Positions 8,376-15,495 of a stretch of 15,647 nt of DNA are shown here, one piece after another. Numbering within the stretch: position 1 is the first letter of the stretch; the number at the start of each line of letters is the position of its first letter. Origin of the DNA: Bacteroidota bacterium (GTDB taxonomy: Bacteria > Bacteroidota > Bacteroidia > Chitinophagales > Saprospiraceae); assembly GCA_024277695.1 (NCBI GenBank), contig JAJRUR010000049.1:1-15647 (forward strand), given 5' to 3'. The notes beneath the pieces are model-generated. The model was given only the letters and a program-made list of their open reading frames with translations, was not told the DNA's origin and ran no database searches. The position numbers and the translations under genes are program-made.

Positions 8376-8494
8376 AGGGCGTGCCCCTATCGGGTCGGGC
8401 TATTCAGGGGTACGCCGAGTGGCTCCCGTCCTGCCTTCGTCGTACCTCCTCGGCTCGGACCGCTCGTACCTCGCGCCCTTCCTATCCCTCACGC
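8376..8494. repeat. GC-rich hairpin-forming intergenic repeat-like element
   Basis: This block of about 120 bp is far richer in GC than the AT-rich spacer around it. It opens with GGGCGTGCCCC and ends with ATCCCTCACGC. Two inverted repeats are visible: GGCGTGCCCCT (8378-8388) with AGGGGTACGCC (8406-8416), 10 of 11 paired, and GCCGAG (8414-8419) with CTCGGC (8449-8454). The start and end sequences resemble a family of dispersed intergenic repeats I recall from Bacteroidota genomes, which are often mis-called as short proteins. Function is unknown; candidates are a small non-autonomous mobile element or a structured RNA. The 432-bp gap between menD and corA holds nothing else clear apart from a possible corA promoter. 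Confidence 0.55.
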
Positions 8495-8640
8495 AATATC
8501 CGGAGTCCGTTTTTATTACCAAAAGTATTTTATCCATGATGCATCGGGCAGATGTATAGCCTTTTCCAACACTAGTCGAATCTGCCAAAGCATCAAAACC
8601 TCCAATTTTTTATTTTATCCTTTTATATCAGCTACTTTCT

Positions 8641-8648
8641 TACCTTTG
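8641..8648 (+). promoter_or_regulatory. Possible -7 promoter element upstream of corA
   Basis: TACCTTTG matches the Bacteroidota -7 consensus TAnnTTTG. No good -33 TTTG is found at the right distance, and the leader to ATG 8759 would be about 100 nt. Weak call. Confidence 0.25.
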
Positions 8649-8758
8649 ACCGAGCAAATATCTCATTCTAGCACAATATTTGTAAGAATATGTAAGTGAA
8701 TAAGGAATGTTGAGCTCTAAAAGATTAAAACACGATTTATAAATGAAGCCCGAGGATA

Positions 8759-9706
8759 ATGATTCAGTATTACACCAAAGAAGAAGGAAAGTTGGTCGAG
8801 CTTCAGAGCATCGAGCCATTCTGCTGGATCAACATCACACCGCCATTTGATTGGGATGAACTCCGGAGATTAGCCACCCAACTGGATATCCCCTTTGACT
8901 TCCTGACGGATTCGTTGGATATCGACGAAAGATCCAGATATGAACGAGAAGACGAAGTCCGGCTAATCGTCGTCAACACACCTTGGAATAACGAATCCGA
9001 CAAAGAAAATGATCCCATCTATATAACCGTACCACTTGGTATTATCCTCACACTCGAAAACTTCGTAACCATCGCCGCTTACCAACTGCCGACGATTCAG
9101 CGCTTTCTTGATAATAAAGTAAAACGATTTGATCCATCCAACGAAAAACTCTTCGTACTCCAAATATTTGAGCGTGTAGTACAGGATTATCTCATGGCAC
9201 TAAAGATACTGAACCGAAAACGTAACCTCATCGAAGAAGAACTGTACAACTCTAGTCGTAATCACGAACTAAAACAACTCTTGCGTATCGAAAAAAGCCT
9301 CGTCTATTTCGTCAATTCGCTCAGTTCTAACGAACTGCTCAAAATGAAGATGAAAAGGACGGATCTGCTTCATATCTCCAACGATGAAGAACTCATCGAC
9401 TTATTCGAAGACATCATCATTGACAATAGTCAAGCACTCGAAATGTCCAATGTCCATACCAATATCCTCAACGGAACTATGGAGGCCTATACCTCTATAA
9501 TCTCCAATAATCTCAATACCTTCATCCAGCGTTTGACCCTAGTAACCATAGTACTGATGGTCCCTACATTGGTCGCCAGCTTTTATGGTATGAACGTCCA
9601 TTTGCCCATGATGAACTCACCCCATGCCTTTGGGATCATTGTGCTCCTCTCCATCGGTATCTCCGTGCTCATGATCTTGTTTTTTAAAAGAAAAAGACTG
9701 TTTTAA
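8759..9706 (+). CDS. corA: CorA-family divalent cation (Mg2+/Co2+) transporter
   Basis: The protein has 315 residues, the usual length for CorA. The N-terminal two-thirds is the soluble cytoplasmic alpha/beta and long-helix funnel. The C-terminus has two membrane segments: residues about 258-275 (LTLVTIVLMVPTLVASF) ending in the signature Y276-G-M-N279, and about 290-309 (FGIIVLLSIGISVLMILFF), then a basic tail KRKRLF. CorA forms a pentameric inner-membrane channel that takes up Mg2+ and sometimes Co2+ or Ni2+; GMN is its selectivity motif. The start ATG 8759 lies just after GAGG (8752-8755). An overlapping ATG at 8743 is in another frame. The gene stands alone, with a long gap on both sides. 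Whether this copy prefers Mg2+ or another ion cannot be told from sequence. Confidence 0.92.
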   Translation: MIQYYTKEEGKLVELQSIEPFCWINITPPFDWDELRRLATQLDIPFDFLTDSLDIDERSRYEREDEVRLIVVNTPWNNESDKENDPIYITVPLGIILTLENFVTIAAYQLPTIQRFLDNKVKRFDPSNEKLFVLQIFERVVQDYLMALKILNRKRNLIEEELYNSSRNHELKQLLRIEKSLVYFVNSLSSNELLKMKMKRTDLLHISNDEELIDLFEDIIIDNSQALEMSNVHTNILNGTMEAYTSIISNNLNTFIQRLTLVTIVLMVPTLVASFYGMNVHLPMMNSPHAFGIIVLLSIGISVLMILFFKRKRLF

Positions 9707-9796
9707 AAACCATTTCATACAAAATTTTCTCCTTTTTTACCGCCAGGAGATAAGCCTGATTTTGCTAAATAACACATGATCAGTATTTTATATATG

Positions 9797-9817
9797 TTAC
9801 TCACAGCTTGTGGATAA
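9797..9817. promoter_or_regulatory. DnaA box pair upstream of nrdB
   Basis: Positions 9809-9817 read TGTGGATAA, the exact complement of the DnaA box TTATCCACA. Facing it, 9797-9805 read TTACTCACA, a 7 of 9 match on the plus strand. The site lies about 220 bp before ATG of nrdB. In E. coli, DnaA boxes in the nrdAB promoter region tie ribonucleotide reductase expression to replication; a like role here is inference. Confidence 0.45.
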
Positions 9818-9893
9818 CTTTTGATCATATTAAACAAATTTATTATTTATTTAGAGGCAGAAAAATGAGAATTTCGGCGAAATGTAGTCTGTG

Positions 9894-9947
9894 TCAAATT
9901 TTAAATATTTATATATAAAAAATATAAATATTTAGCTACAAATTTGA
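9894..9947. repeat. 54-bp AT-rich interrupted inverted repeat upstream of nrdB
   Basis: TCAAATTT (9894-9901) pairs perfectly with AAATTTGA (9940-9947), and inside it TAAATATTTATAT (9902-9914) pairs perfectly with ATATAAATATTTA (9922-9934). The loop is 7 nt (9915-9921) and a 5-nt bulge (9935-9939) lies on the right arm, giving 21 paired bases in all. It lies 86 bp before ATG of nrdB and 76 bp after the DnaA box. There is no T-run after a GC stem, so it does not look like a terminator. It may be an operator, a bent or easily melted region, or a cruciform. Confidence 0.7.
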
Positions 9948-9970
9948 TAATATTGCATCCCGTTTCAGTT

Positions 9971-9987
9971 GAGGAAAATCATTCCTC
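9971..9987. promoter_or_regulatory. Short dyad (GAGGAA/TTCCTC) in the nrdB promoter region
   Basis: GAGGAA at 9971-9976 and TTCCTC at 9982-9987 form a perfect 6-bp dyad with a 5-bp centre (AATCA), 46 bp before ATG of nrdB. It could be an operator half-site pair or a leader hairpin. It does not resemble an NrdR box. Spacing and symmetry are the only evidence. Confidence 0.3.
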
Positions 9988-10033
9988 GATGTTCATTTTA
10001 GTACATAACATATAACAAAATATTCTTAAAGCT

Positions 10034-11014
10034 ATGACGCAGCATTCTACAATTGAGCCTATACTAAAGGAGAATCCTAACCGATTTGTGATACTACCCA
10101 TCAAACACGACGATATATGGAGATTTTATAAAGACCAACAAGCCTGCTTTTGGACAGCTGAGGAGATCGATCTCGCCCAAGATATGGATGATTGGAATAG
10201 ACTGACCGATGATGAGCGCTACTTTATCAAGCATGTTCTGGCATTTTTTGCTGCTAGCGATGGCATCGTCAATGAAAATATTGCAGAAAACTTTTTGAGT
10301 GAAGTACAATATCCGGAAGCAAAATTTTTCTATGGCTTTCAGATTATGATGGAGAATATACACTCGGAGACATATTCCTTGCTGATCGATACATATATAT
10401 CAGACCCCAAAGAAAAAGATTATTTGTTCAATGCCTTGGAACACATTCCTTGCGTCAAGCAAAAAGCAGACTGGGCACTTCGCTGGATAGATCAAGGGAG
10501 TTTTCAAGAGCGATTGATCGCCTTTGCTGCGGTCGAAGGCATATTTTTTTCCGGTTCGTTTTGTTCTATATTTTGGCTCAAGAAGCGAGGGCTCATGCCA
10601 GGGCTAACTTTTTCTAACGAATTGATCTCCAGAGATGAAGGTATGCACTGTGATTTTGCCTGCCTTCTGTACAATCAGTACGTACAAAACCCCTTGGACG
10701 ATAAAGTGTTGGAAGAAATTATTACAAGTGCCGTCCGCATCGAAAAAGATTTTGTAACAGATGCCATACCGGTAAAACTGATCGGTATGAATGCAGATAT
10801 GATGTGTCAGTATATTGAGTTTGTAGCAGATCGTCTGCTAGTGGCACTCGGAAATGAAAAAGTATATCGCGTAGAGAATCCATTTCCTTGGATGGATATG
10901 ATCTCTCTGCAAGGAAAAACCAATTTTTTTGAAAAGCGCGTAGGAGATTACCAAAAGGCGGGAGTGAAAGCAGCGAGAGATGAGCAGGTATTTAAGTTAG
11001 ACGCAGATTTTTAA
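10034..11014 (+). CDS. nrdB: Ribonucleotide reductase class Ia small (beta) subunit, eukaryote-like
   Basis: The 326-residue protein houses the di-iron centre and tyrosyl radical that start reduction of ribonucleoside diphosphates. Expected ligands are all present: D76 (AASDGIVNEN), E107 and H110 (MMENIHSETY), E168 (AAVEGIFFSG), E202 and H205 (SRDEGMHCDF). The radical tyrosine is Y114, four residues after H110. Long segments (DWALRW, IFWLKKRGLMPGLTFSNELI) match animal and yeast R2 more than E. coli NrdB. The C-terminus FKLDADF is the tail that docks into the large subunit (FTLDADF in mammals). ATG 10034 gives the normal N-terminus; no Shine-Dalgarno is seen. The gene leads a pair with nrdA, 172 nt downstream, and has an unusually structured upstream region with a DnaA box and inverted repeats. 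Function is secure; metal type (Fe rather than Mn) is from family knowledge. Confidence 0.96.
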   Translation: MTQHSTIEPILKENPNRFVILPIKHDDIWRFYKDQQACFWTAEEIDLAQDMDDWNRLTDDERYFIKHVLAFFAASDGIVNENIAENFLSEVQYPEAKFFYGFQIMMENIHSETYSLLIDTYISDPKEKDYLFNALEHIPCVKQKADWALRWIDQGSFQERLIAFAAVEGIFFSGSFCSIFWLKKRGLMPGLTFSNELISRDEGMHCDFACLLYNQYVQNPLDDKVLEEIITSAVRIEKDFVTDAIPVKLIGMNADMMCQYIEFVADRLLVALGNEKVYRVENPFPWMDMISLQGKTNFFEKRVGDYQKAGVKAARDEQVFKLDADF

Positions 11015-11036
11015 TTGACCCAATTATTGAGGTCAA
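11015..11036 (+). other. Hairpin directly after the nrdB stop codon
   Basis: TTGACC (11015-11020) and GGTCAA (11031-11036) pair perfectly, and CAA/TTG inside can extend the stem past a bulged A. It starts on the base after the stop and is followed by a run of A, not T, so it is not a standard plus-strand terminator. It may stabilise or process the nrdB-nrdA message. Confidence 0.4.
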
Positions 11037-11186
11037 AAAAAACCAACCAAAAACCAAAAAACCATCACGATGTGTAGTGAGTTGTCGCTTACTCTATCAA
11101 ACGATGGATGTCGATGGCAACCAAGTTTTGCTGTTAGAAGGATAGCGGATGATAATAAAATTAAAACCAAAATAAAAACCAATGTA

Positions 11187-13598
11187 ATGCAAGTACTTAA
11201 AAGAAATGGTAAGCGAGAAGATGTGAGTTTTGACAAAATCACCTCTAGAATCAAGCGACTCTGTTATAATTTGGATCCAAATTATGTAAACTATATCGAA
11301 ATAGCCAAAAAGGCAATCGACGGATTGTACGATGGAGTTCCTACCACTCAACTGGATGACCTGACAGCAGAGACGGCAGCCTCTATGTCCATCGTTCATC
11401 CTGATTATGCCAAACTTGCCGCACGCATAGCAGTATCCAATCTACATAAAAATACGGATAAGTCTTTCGTAGCGACTATGAAGCGGCTCTACAATTATAT
11501 AGATCCCGAGACAGATGAACGTGCTAATTTGATCAGCGACGATTTGATGAAAATCTTAGAACAGTATGGAGATCGATTGGACTCAGCTATCATTTATGAT
11601 CGAGATTATAGTTTTGATTATTTTGGTTTCAAAACATTGGAGCGCTCCTACCTGTTGCGTATAGACGGCCGTGTAGTGGAGCGACCTCAACAGATGATTA
11701 TGCGTGCCGCCCTAGGTATACATGGTATGGATATCGAATCAGCGATACAGACCTATAACTTGATGTCCGAAAAGTGGTTTACTCATGCTACACCTACATT
11801 ATTTAATGCAGGTACACCCAAACCGCAACTCAGCTCCTGCTTTTTGCTTTCGATGACCGATGATAGCATTTCAGGGATTTTTGAGACACTGACTCGCTGT
11901 GCCAAAATATCACAATCTGCCGGCGGGATAGGCCTAAGTATCCACAATATACGCGCAAAAGGGAGTTATATCAAAGGCACCGGTGGCTCCAGTAACGGAA
12001 TAGTACCTATGCTCAAAGTGTTTAATGATACGGCAAGATATGTAGACCAAGGCGGCGGGAAGAGAAAAGGAGCTTTTGCAATCTATCTCGAACCTTGGCA
12101 TGCAGATATTTTTGAATTCTTAGAATTGAAAAAAAATCATGGCAAAGAAGAAATGCGCGCCAGAGACCTGTTCTATGCCATGTGGATACCTGATCTGTTT
12201 ATGGAGCGCGTCCAAGCCAATGCCGAATGGTCCCTATTTTGCCCTAATGAAGCCAAAAAACTCCATGAAACTTATGGTGAAGAATTTGAGCAACTCTATC
12301 AACAATATGAAGCTGAGGGCAAAGCTCGAAAAACTGTAAAAGCTCAGGATCTTTGGTTTGCTATCCTAGAGTCTCAAATCGAAACAGGTACCCCTTATAT
12401 GCTTTATAAGGATGCGTGCAATCAAAAATCTAATCAACAAAATCTCGGAACGATCAAATCAAGCAATCTGTGTACAGAAATTATGGAGTACACCTCCAAG
12501 GACGAAGTAGCTGTTTGTAACCTAGCTTCTATCGCACTACCAAAATTTATCAGTAATGGCAGTTTTGACTTCCAAAAACTGTATGAAATAACCAGAGTAG
12601 TTACGCGAAATCTCAATAAGGTCATCGATGTCAATTACTATCCTATACCCGAAGCACGTAACAGCAATATGAGACATCGACCTATTGGGCTTGGAGTACA
12701 AGGCTTGGCAGATGCTTTTATTTTGATGCGATATCCTTTCGAAAGCCAAGAAGCAAGAACTTTTAACAAGGAGATCTTCGAGACGATCTACTTTGCTGCT
12801 ATGACCGAATCCTGTCTGCTCGCCAAAGAAGAAGGCCCGTACCAAAGTTATGACGGATCGCCCGTGAGTCAAGGCATCTTTCAGTTTGATATGTGGAATG
12901 TCCAACCAACGGATCGATGGGATTGGGAGGGACTAAAAAAAGATGTCCAAACTTATGGAGTCCGCAATAGCTTGTTGCTTGCGCCTATGCCTACGGCAAG
13001 TACATCTCAGATTCTGGGCAATAATGAGTGCTTTGAACCTTATACTTCCAATATTTATACACGACGTACGCTTTCTGGTGAATTTATAGTAGTTAACCAA
13101 CACCTGCTCAAGGATTTGATCAAACTCGGACTTTGGAACAATGAAATGAAGGAAGCGATCATGGCTGCTAACGGATCCATCCAATATATCGACGTGATCC
13201 CACAAGATATCAAAGACTTATATAAAACTTCTTACGAAATCAGTATGAAAACCATCATAGACCAAGCAGCTGACCGAGGGGCATTTATCTGTCAGTCGCA
13301 GAGTCTTAATCTATTTATGGAAAACCCGAACTTCGGTAAGCTCTCCAGCATGCATTTCTATGCCTGGAAGAAAGGACTGAAAACAGGTATGTACTACCTG
13401 CGCTCCAAAGCAGCTGTAGATCCGATCAAATTTACGCTGGGCAAAAAGCACCAACAAAAATACGTTACCGGCGAAGCAGTCGTCCAAGATGATCTCAACG
13501 ATGTAGTAACGGAAATGATCTCCAGCGTGCAAGCTCCCGACCCCGAAGTACTAGCTTGTAGCATTGATAATCCGGATTGTCTCTCCTGTGGGGCCTAA
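11187..13598 (+). CDS. nrdA: Ribonucleotide reductase class Ia large (alpha) subunit, eukaryote-like
   Basis: I choose ATG 11187 (MQVLKRNGKREDVSFDKITS), giving 803 residues, because animal and yeast R1 begin at this point and because active-site residues then fall at or within one of yeast R1 numbers: C218 (LSSCFLLSM), N427, C429 and E431 (SSNLCTEI), C444 (VAVCNLAS). The frame is open 39 codons further up to ATG 11070, but that stretch is not R1-like. An ATP-cone occupies about residues 1-90 and gives allosteric control by ATP/dATP. The radical-path tyrosines are Y736-Y737 (GMYYLRSK). The C-terminus CSIDNPDCLSCGA carries the C798/C801 pair that passes electrons from thioredoxin or glutaredoxin. 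With NrdB it reduces ribonucleoside diphosphates to deoxy forms in the cytoplasm. The 172-nt gap from nrdB suggests one transcript or a secondary promoter; neither is proven. Confidence 0.95.
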   Translation: MQVLKRNGKREDVSFDKITSRIKRLCYNLDPNYVNYIEIAKKAIDGLYDGVPTTQLDDLTAETAASMSIVHPDYAKLAARIAVSNLHKNTDKSFVATMKRLYNYIDPETDERANLISDDLMKILEQYGDRLDSAIIYDRDYSFDYFGFKTLERSYLLRIDGRVVERPQQMIMRAALGIHGMDIESAIQTYNLMSEKWFTHATPTLFNAGTPKPQLSSCFLLSMTDDSISGIFETLTRCAKISQSAGGIGLSIHNIRAKGSYIKGTGGSSNGIVPMLKVFNDTARYVDQGGGKRKGAFAIYLEPWHADIFEFLELKKNHGKEEMRARDLFYAMWIPDLFMERVQANAEWSLFCPNEAKKLHETYGEEFEQLYQQYEAEGKARKTVKAQDLWFAILESQIETGTPYMLYKDACNQKSNQQNLGTIKSSNLCTEIMEYTSKDEVAVCNLASIALPKFISNGSFDFQKLYEITRVVTRNLNKVIDVNYYPIPEARNSNMRHRPIGLGVQGLADAFILMRYPFESQEARTFNKEIFETIYFAAMTESCLLAKEEGPYQSYDGSPVSQGIFQFDMWNVQPTDRWDWEGLKKDVQTYGVRNSLLLAPMPTASTSQILGNNECFEPYTSNIYTRRTLSGEFIVVNQHLLKDLIKLGLWNNEMKEAIMAANGSIQYIDVIPQDIKDLYKTSYEISMKTIIDQAADRGAFICQSQSLNLFMENPNFGKLSSMHFYAWKKGLKTGMYYLRSKAAVDPIKFTLGKKHQQKYVTGEAVVQDDLNDVVTEMISSVQAPDPEVLACSIDNPDCLSCGA

Positions 13599-13611
13599 TA
13601 TCAAATGATAT
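13598..13611. terminator. Weak palindrome between convergent nrdA and cytosine deaminase genes
   Basis: ATATCA AA TGATAT is a 14-bp palindrome that begins at the last base of the nrdA stop, in the 43-bp gap between two convergent genes. The stem is short and AT-rich and no T-run follows, so terminator function is doubtful. Confidence 0.2.
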
Positions 13612-13641
13612 CCGGGGGCAGTCACTCAGGTATGCATATGT

Positions 13642-14076
13642 CTAAAGATCAGCTATATCTTCATACCATATGTCGGGATAGCTGTCGATAAATTCTTGCA
13701 TCATCTTTTTGCATACGTCCAGATCGAGATCAACCACTTGGACACCATGGGCCTCCATAAAATCTCGTGCTCCGACAAAACTCTTGGACTCCCCAACAAT
13801 CACTCGGGGTATTTTGAACTGTACAATCGTACCGGCACACATATAACATGGCATCAACGTAGAGTAGATGGTCGTATCTCGATAGCTTCTTTGGCGTCCC
13901 GCTTGAAGCAGACAGTCCATCTCTCCATGCAATATAGGATTATCTTCTTGGATGCGTTTATTGCGCCCTCTTCCGATGATCTCCCCATTACGCACGATAA
14001 CCGAACCTATGGGTATGCCTCCTTCGGATCGTCCTCGAATAGCTTGATCTATAGCTGCTTGCATAAATGGATCCAT
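13642..14076 (-). CDS. Cytosine deaminase, yeast Fcy1-like (cytidine/dCMP deaminase fold)
   Basis: From ATG 14076 the protein has 144 residues, close to yeast cytosine deaminase (158). The zinc motif H50-G-E52 (ILHGEMDC) and P76-C77-x-x-C80 (LMPCYMC) are intact. Segments EGGIPIG, DTTIYSTL, IPRVIVGES, CKKMMQEFID and the end PDIWYEDI run in the same order as in the yeast enzyme; D140 in that end matches the yeast substrate-contacting Asp. It should convert cytosine to uracil and ammonia in the cytoplasm. Related branches deaminate guanine, adenosine in tRNA (TadA) or other bases, but the yeast-like C-terminus favours cytosine. ATG 14076 is 2 nt past the preA stop; a TTG at 14082, overlapping that stop, would add two residues. 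Tight spacing implies translational coupling with PreA, which acts on uracil, the product. Confidence 0.85.
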   Translation of the reverse strand: MDPFMQAAIDQAIRGRSEGGIPIGSVIVRNGEIIGRGRNKRIQEDNPILHGEMDCLLQAGRQRSYRDTTIYSTLMPCYMCAGTIVQFKIPRVIVGESKSFVGARDFMEAHGVQVVDLDLDVCKKMMQEFIDSYPDIWYEDIADL

Positions 14077-14078
14077 GC

Positions 14079-15407
14079 TCAAGTTAATTTTTTTAATGCA
14101 TCTGTTGGCTTTGGGACATAGTGTCCTACTCCTCCCGCACGCGGGTCATCAAAGCTATCCGGCGCTTCTCCGTTTTCTTCGAGCTGTGCCCAAGAACGAT
14201 TCTGAGTACCATCATCTGTACGGACCATCTCGATACAATGCTCTACAGGACAAACAATGGAACAAAGATTGCACCCAACACAGTTCTCTTCGATGATTTC
14301 CGGTAAGCGCTTATTGGCTTGTAATCGGATGGCTTGGTGTGCTCCATCTTCACAAGCAATATAGCACAGGTCACATTGGATACATTTATTTGTATCTATT
14401 TTTGCTTTGACTTGATATTTGAGATTGAGATCTTTCCATTCCCTTACTTGTGGTAACGCTTTGCCACAGAAATCTTCTATGCTTCCGAATTCCATTTCTT
14501 CCATGTATTGGCGCAGGCCGGACTCCATCTCACGCACTATCCCAAAACCATAGTGCATGACTGCCGTACAGACTTGTACACTTTTTGCTCCAAGCAATAT
14601 AAACTCAACGACATCGCGCCAGGTCTCTATACCACCTATACCACTAAGGGGCAGATGTCCGATATCCGGATGTTGTGCTAACTCTTTGAGCATATGCAAG
14701 GCTATAGGCTTGACAGCCGGCCCGCAGTAGCCTCCATTAGTACCAAAACCATCCACTATCGGGTAGGGGGCAAAATTTCTTATATCTAGTCCGATGATGC
14801 TTTTGAAAGTGTTTACCAAGGAGATAGCATCTGTGCCACCTTGGGCTGCAGCCAATCCGGGATCAATTATATGCGAAATGTTGGGTGATAACTTGGTGAT
14901 GACGGGAACTTTAGCTACCTCCATAACCCACTCAACGATGGTTCGGAGTACTTCAGGTTCTTGACCTACAGCTGAACCCATCCCACGCTCACACATACCA
15001 TGCGGACAACCGAAATTTAACTCGATACCGTCAGCACCGGCATTTTGGACATCAGCAATTATTTGATGCCATTCTGAACGACTATTGACCATCAGCGAGG
15101 CGATAACCGCATGATCCGGAAAGTATTTTTTTACTTCTTCCATTTCCCGAAGATTATCAGATAATGGCCTATCTGTAATCAATTCGATATTTGTAAATCC
15201 TGCCATTCTACGGTCACCGTAGTTTAAACTTCCATATCTGGAAGAAACATTTATCGTAGGCAGACCAAGTGTTTTCCATACGGCACCTCCCCAACCCGCT
15301 TCGAAGGCTTTCATGATCTGATAACCCGAGTTCGTCGGGGGGGCAGAAGCCAGCCAAAATGGATTCGGGGCTTTTATTCCGGCAAAATCTATCGAAAGAT
15401 CAGGCAT
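14079..15407 (-). CDS. preA: NAD-dependent dihydropyrimidine dehydrogenase, catalytic subunit PreA
   Basis: The 442-residue protein matches the catalytic half of dihydropyrimidine dehydrogenase. Residues about 1-320 are an FMN-binding barrel like class 1 dihydroorotate dehydrogenase, with the substrate loop N131-F-G-C134-P-H (the Cys is the proton donor in the family) and the FMN-phosphate region SGIGGIETW (255-263). Two 4Fe-4S motifs follow: C342-x2-C345-x2-C348-x3-C352 and C376-x2-C379-x2-C382-x3-C386-P. With its partner PreT (FAD/NADH subunit) it reduces uracil and thymine to the dihydro forms, reversibly. No preT is in the window; it may lie elsewhere or the enzyme may use another electron donor. 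The gene begins at ATG 15407 without a clear Shine-Dalgarno and is followed after 2 nt by cytosine deaminase, so cytosine to uracil to dihydrouracil is a plausible joint route. The 55-residue tail after the second cluster is longer than in E. coli. Confidence 0.92.
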   Translation of the reverse strand: MPDLSIDFAGIKAPNPFWLASAPPTNSGYQIMKAFEAGWGGAVWKTLGLPTINVSSRYGSLNYGDRRMAGFTNIELITDRPLSDNLREMEEVKKYFPDHAVIASLMVNSRSEWHQIIADVQNAGADGIELNFGCPHGMCERGMGSAVGQEPEVLRTIVEWVMEVAKVPVITKLSPNISHIIDPGLAAAQGGTDAISLVNTFKSIIGLDIRNFAPYPIVDGFGTNGGYCGPAVKPIALHMLKELAQHPDIGHLPLSGIGGIETWRDVVEFILLGAKSVQVCTAVMHYGFGIVREMESGLRQYMEEMEFGSIEDFCGKALPQVREWKDLNLKYQVKAKIDTNKCIQCDLCYIACEDGAHQAIRLQANKRLPEIIEENCVGCNLCSIVCPVEHCIEMVRTDDGTQNRSWAQLEENGEAPDSFDDPRAGGVGHYVPKPTDALKKLT

Positions 15408-15472
15408 AATTTTTATTTTTTTATTGGCTAAATATATAACATATCATCGAAAACAGACCTTTCTCCTTTCTT

Positions 15473-15495
15473 TTATCTGTAAGAAATACAGATAA
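15473..15495. promoter_or_regulatory. Perfect 8-bp dyad upstream of preA
   Basis: TTATCTGT (15473-15480) and ACAGATAA (15488-15495) are perfect inverted copies around a 7-bp centre (AAGAAAT), 65 bp before ATG of preA. This fits a dimeric regulator operator or a leader hairpin. No TAnnTTTG promoter was found on the minus strand near it. The rest of 15408-15647 is AT-rich with one G-rich stretch (15535-15550) and no gene I can support. Confidence 0.45.

Noticed and set aside
8319..8699. A 126-codon plus-strand frame after menD
   Set aside because: It runs through the GC-rich repeat-like block, overlaps the end of menD, has no recognisable domain, and its mid-part is the kind of translated repeat often mis-called as a protein.
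9728..9750. TCTCCT/AGGAGA inverted repeat after corA as a terminator
   Set aside because: The stem is only 6 bp with an 11-nt loop and no T-run follows it; support is too thin.
9797..9947. Full replication origin (oriC)
   Set aside because: Only one perfect DnaA box and one weak match are present; an origin normally has a cluster of boxes, and no dnaA, dnaN or other origin neighbours are seen.
11070..11186. N-terminal extension of nrdA from ATG 11070
   Set aside because: Ribonucleotide reductase large subunits begin at the residue encoded by ATG 11187, and active-site numbering then agrees with yeast R1; the extension has no family similarity.
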